DNA of 64,000 bases. Source: JAIOHN01 sp038258185. GTDB taxonomy: Bacteria; Chloroflexota; Anaerolineae; Aggregatilineales; Phototrophicaceae. Under the pieces are notes generated by a model. The model made no database searches. It saw only the letters and a program-made list of their open reading frames with translations, and was not told where the DNA came from. A program made the position numbers and the translations under genes. Positions 63,648-64,000 of the stretch are shown one piece after another; position 1 is the first letter of the stretch, and every line of letters begins with the position of its first letter. The stretch covers positions 1-64,000 of the forward strand of contig JBBSQD010000003.1 in assembly GCA_038258185.1 (NCBI GenBank), in the 5' to 3' direction.

Positions 63648-64000
63648 CTACAGCGCTTTTTCCGAGATGATATAACTGGCTGTGGCGGCATTACTCGCCA
63701 GCGGCACATCATACACATTACAGATGCGCAGCAGCGACTGAATATCCGGGTCGTGCGGCTGTTTTTCCAGCGGGTCGACAAAGAAAAATACCGCCTCAAT
63801 TTTACCCTCGGCCACCATCGCGCTGATCTGCACATCACCGCCTTTGGGGCCAGACAGCATCAATTGCACATTCAGATTGGCTTTTTCCTGAAGTAAGCGC
63901 CCTGTTGTAAAGGTGGCAACCAGTTCGTAACGCTCTAAAACGGACTTAAAAGCCAGTGCGAAGGCGATCATATCCGCCTTTTTGCCATCGTGGGCGATCA
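63648..64000 (-). CDS. mgsA: Methylglyoxal synthase, N-terminally truncated by the window end
   Basis: About 117 C-terminal residues are present; the frame is open to base 64000 and reads LIAHDGKKADMIAFALAFK before the first Met in the window. Family signatures are GPKGGDVQISAMVAEGKIEA, VFFFVDPLEKQPHDPDIQSL with the conserved PHDPD block, and ICNVYDVPLASNAATASYII. MgsA converts dihydroxyacetone phosphate to methylglyoxal and phosphate, relieving a glycolytic phosphate jam. The usual length is about 130-150, so about 15-30 residues are missing. It is convergent with the membrane protein gene, with 31 bp between. Confidence 0.95.
   Translation of the reverse strand, partial: IAHDGKKADMIAFALAFKSVLERYELVATFTTGRLLQEKANLNVQLMLSGPKGGDVQISAMVAEGKIEAVFFFVDPLEKQPHDPDIQSLLRICNVYDVPLASNAATASYIISEKAL

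Overview
This is a bacterial chromosomal window that looks moderately GC-rich. It is densely coding, with short intergenic gaps and operons on both strands. No rRNA, tRNA, CRISPR array, transposase or phage gene was found. The gene set fits a Chloroflexota (Anaerolineae-like) genome: a two-subunit glycine decarboxylase, a serine hydroxymethyltransferase fused to the glycine-cleavage T protein, a GH57-type glycogen pathway, secreted WD40 and TPR proteins, cohesin and dockerin domains on Pro/Thr stalks, and an AddAB recombination nuclease. This assignment is inference from gene content and was not checked against a database. Several genes start with TTG or GTG behind strong Shine-Dalgarno sites, and several promoters share an extended -10 of the form TGnTAnnnT.

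Layout. 0-2.1 kb: end of gcvPA and all of gcvPB. 2.4-5.5 kb: a channel-like protein with a TrkA/RCK domain, a secreted WD40 protein and a radical SAM protein. 5.8-8.4 kb: small enzymes, including a tandem pair of S51 peptidases. 8.4-13.3 kb: a secreted beta-helix protein flanked by two copies of a terminator-containing repeat, then the large GlyA-GcvT fusion. 13.6-18.1 kb: a three-gene cohesin/dockerin cell-surface operon. 18.5-23.5 kb: an EF-G paralogue, a GNAT and FtsH, with palindromic repeats between them. 23.9-38.4 kb: mixed housekeeping and surface genes (AraC/VOC pair, secreted WD40 and TPR proteins, DUF255 thioredoxin-like protein, Eis-like GNAT, DEDDh exonuclease, SRPBCC membrane protein, lytic transglycosylase lipoprotein). 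38.4-42.7 kb: a single-domain response regulator and an ABC-2 exporter operon. 42.9-52.6 kb: a glycogen island (phosphorylase, two tiny CBM48 proteins, GH57 hydrolase, GlgC, GlgA, GH57 branching enzyme). 52.6-63.6 kb: a response regulator and histidine kinase, a divergent response regulator, then NERD, AddB, AddA and a membrane protein in one operon. The window ends inside methylglyoxal synthase.

How the genes work together. GcvPA/PB decarboxylate glycine. The GlyA-GcvT fusion links the T-protein step (methylene-THF formation) to serine synthesis in one chain; gcvH and lpd are not in the window. The glycogen cluster covers ADP-glucose formation, chain elongation, branching and phosphorolysis without a GH13 branching enzyme. 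The cohesin/dockerin operon encodes one membrane-anchored cohesin, one stalked dockerin protein and one secreted protein carrying both modules plus an unrecognised Cys/His-rich domain. It looks like a small self-assembling surface complex and is the best candidate here for an undescribed system.
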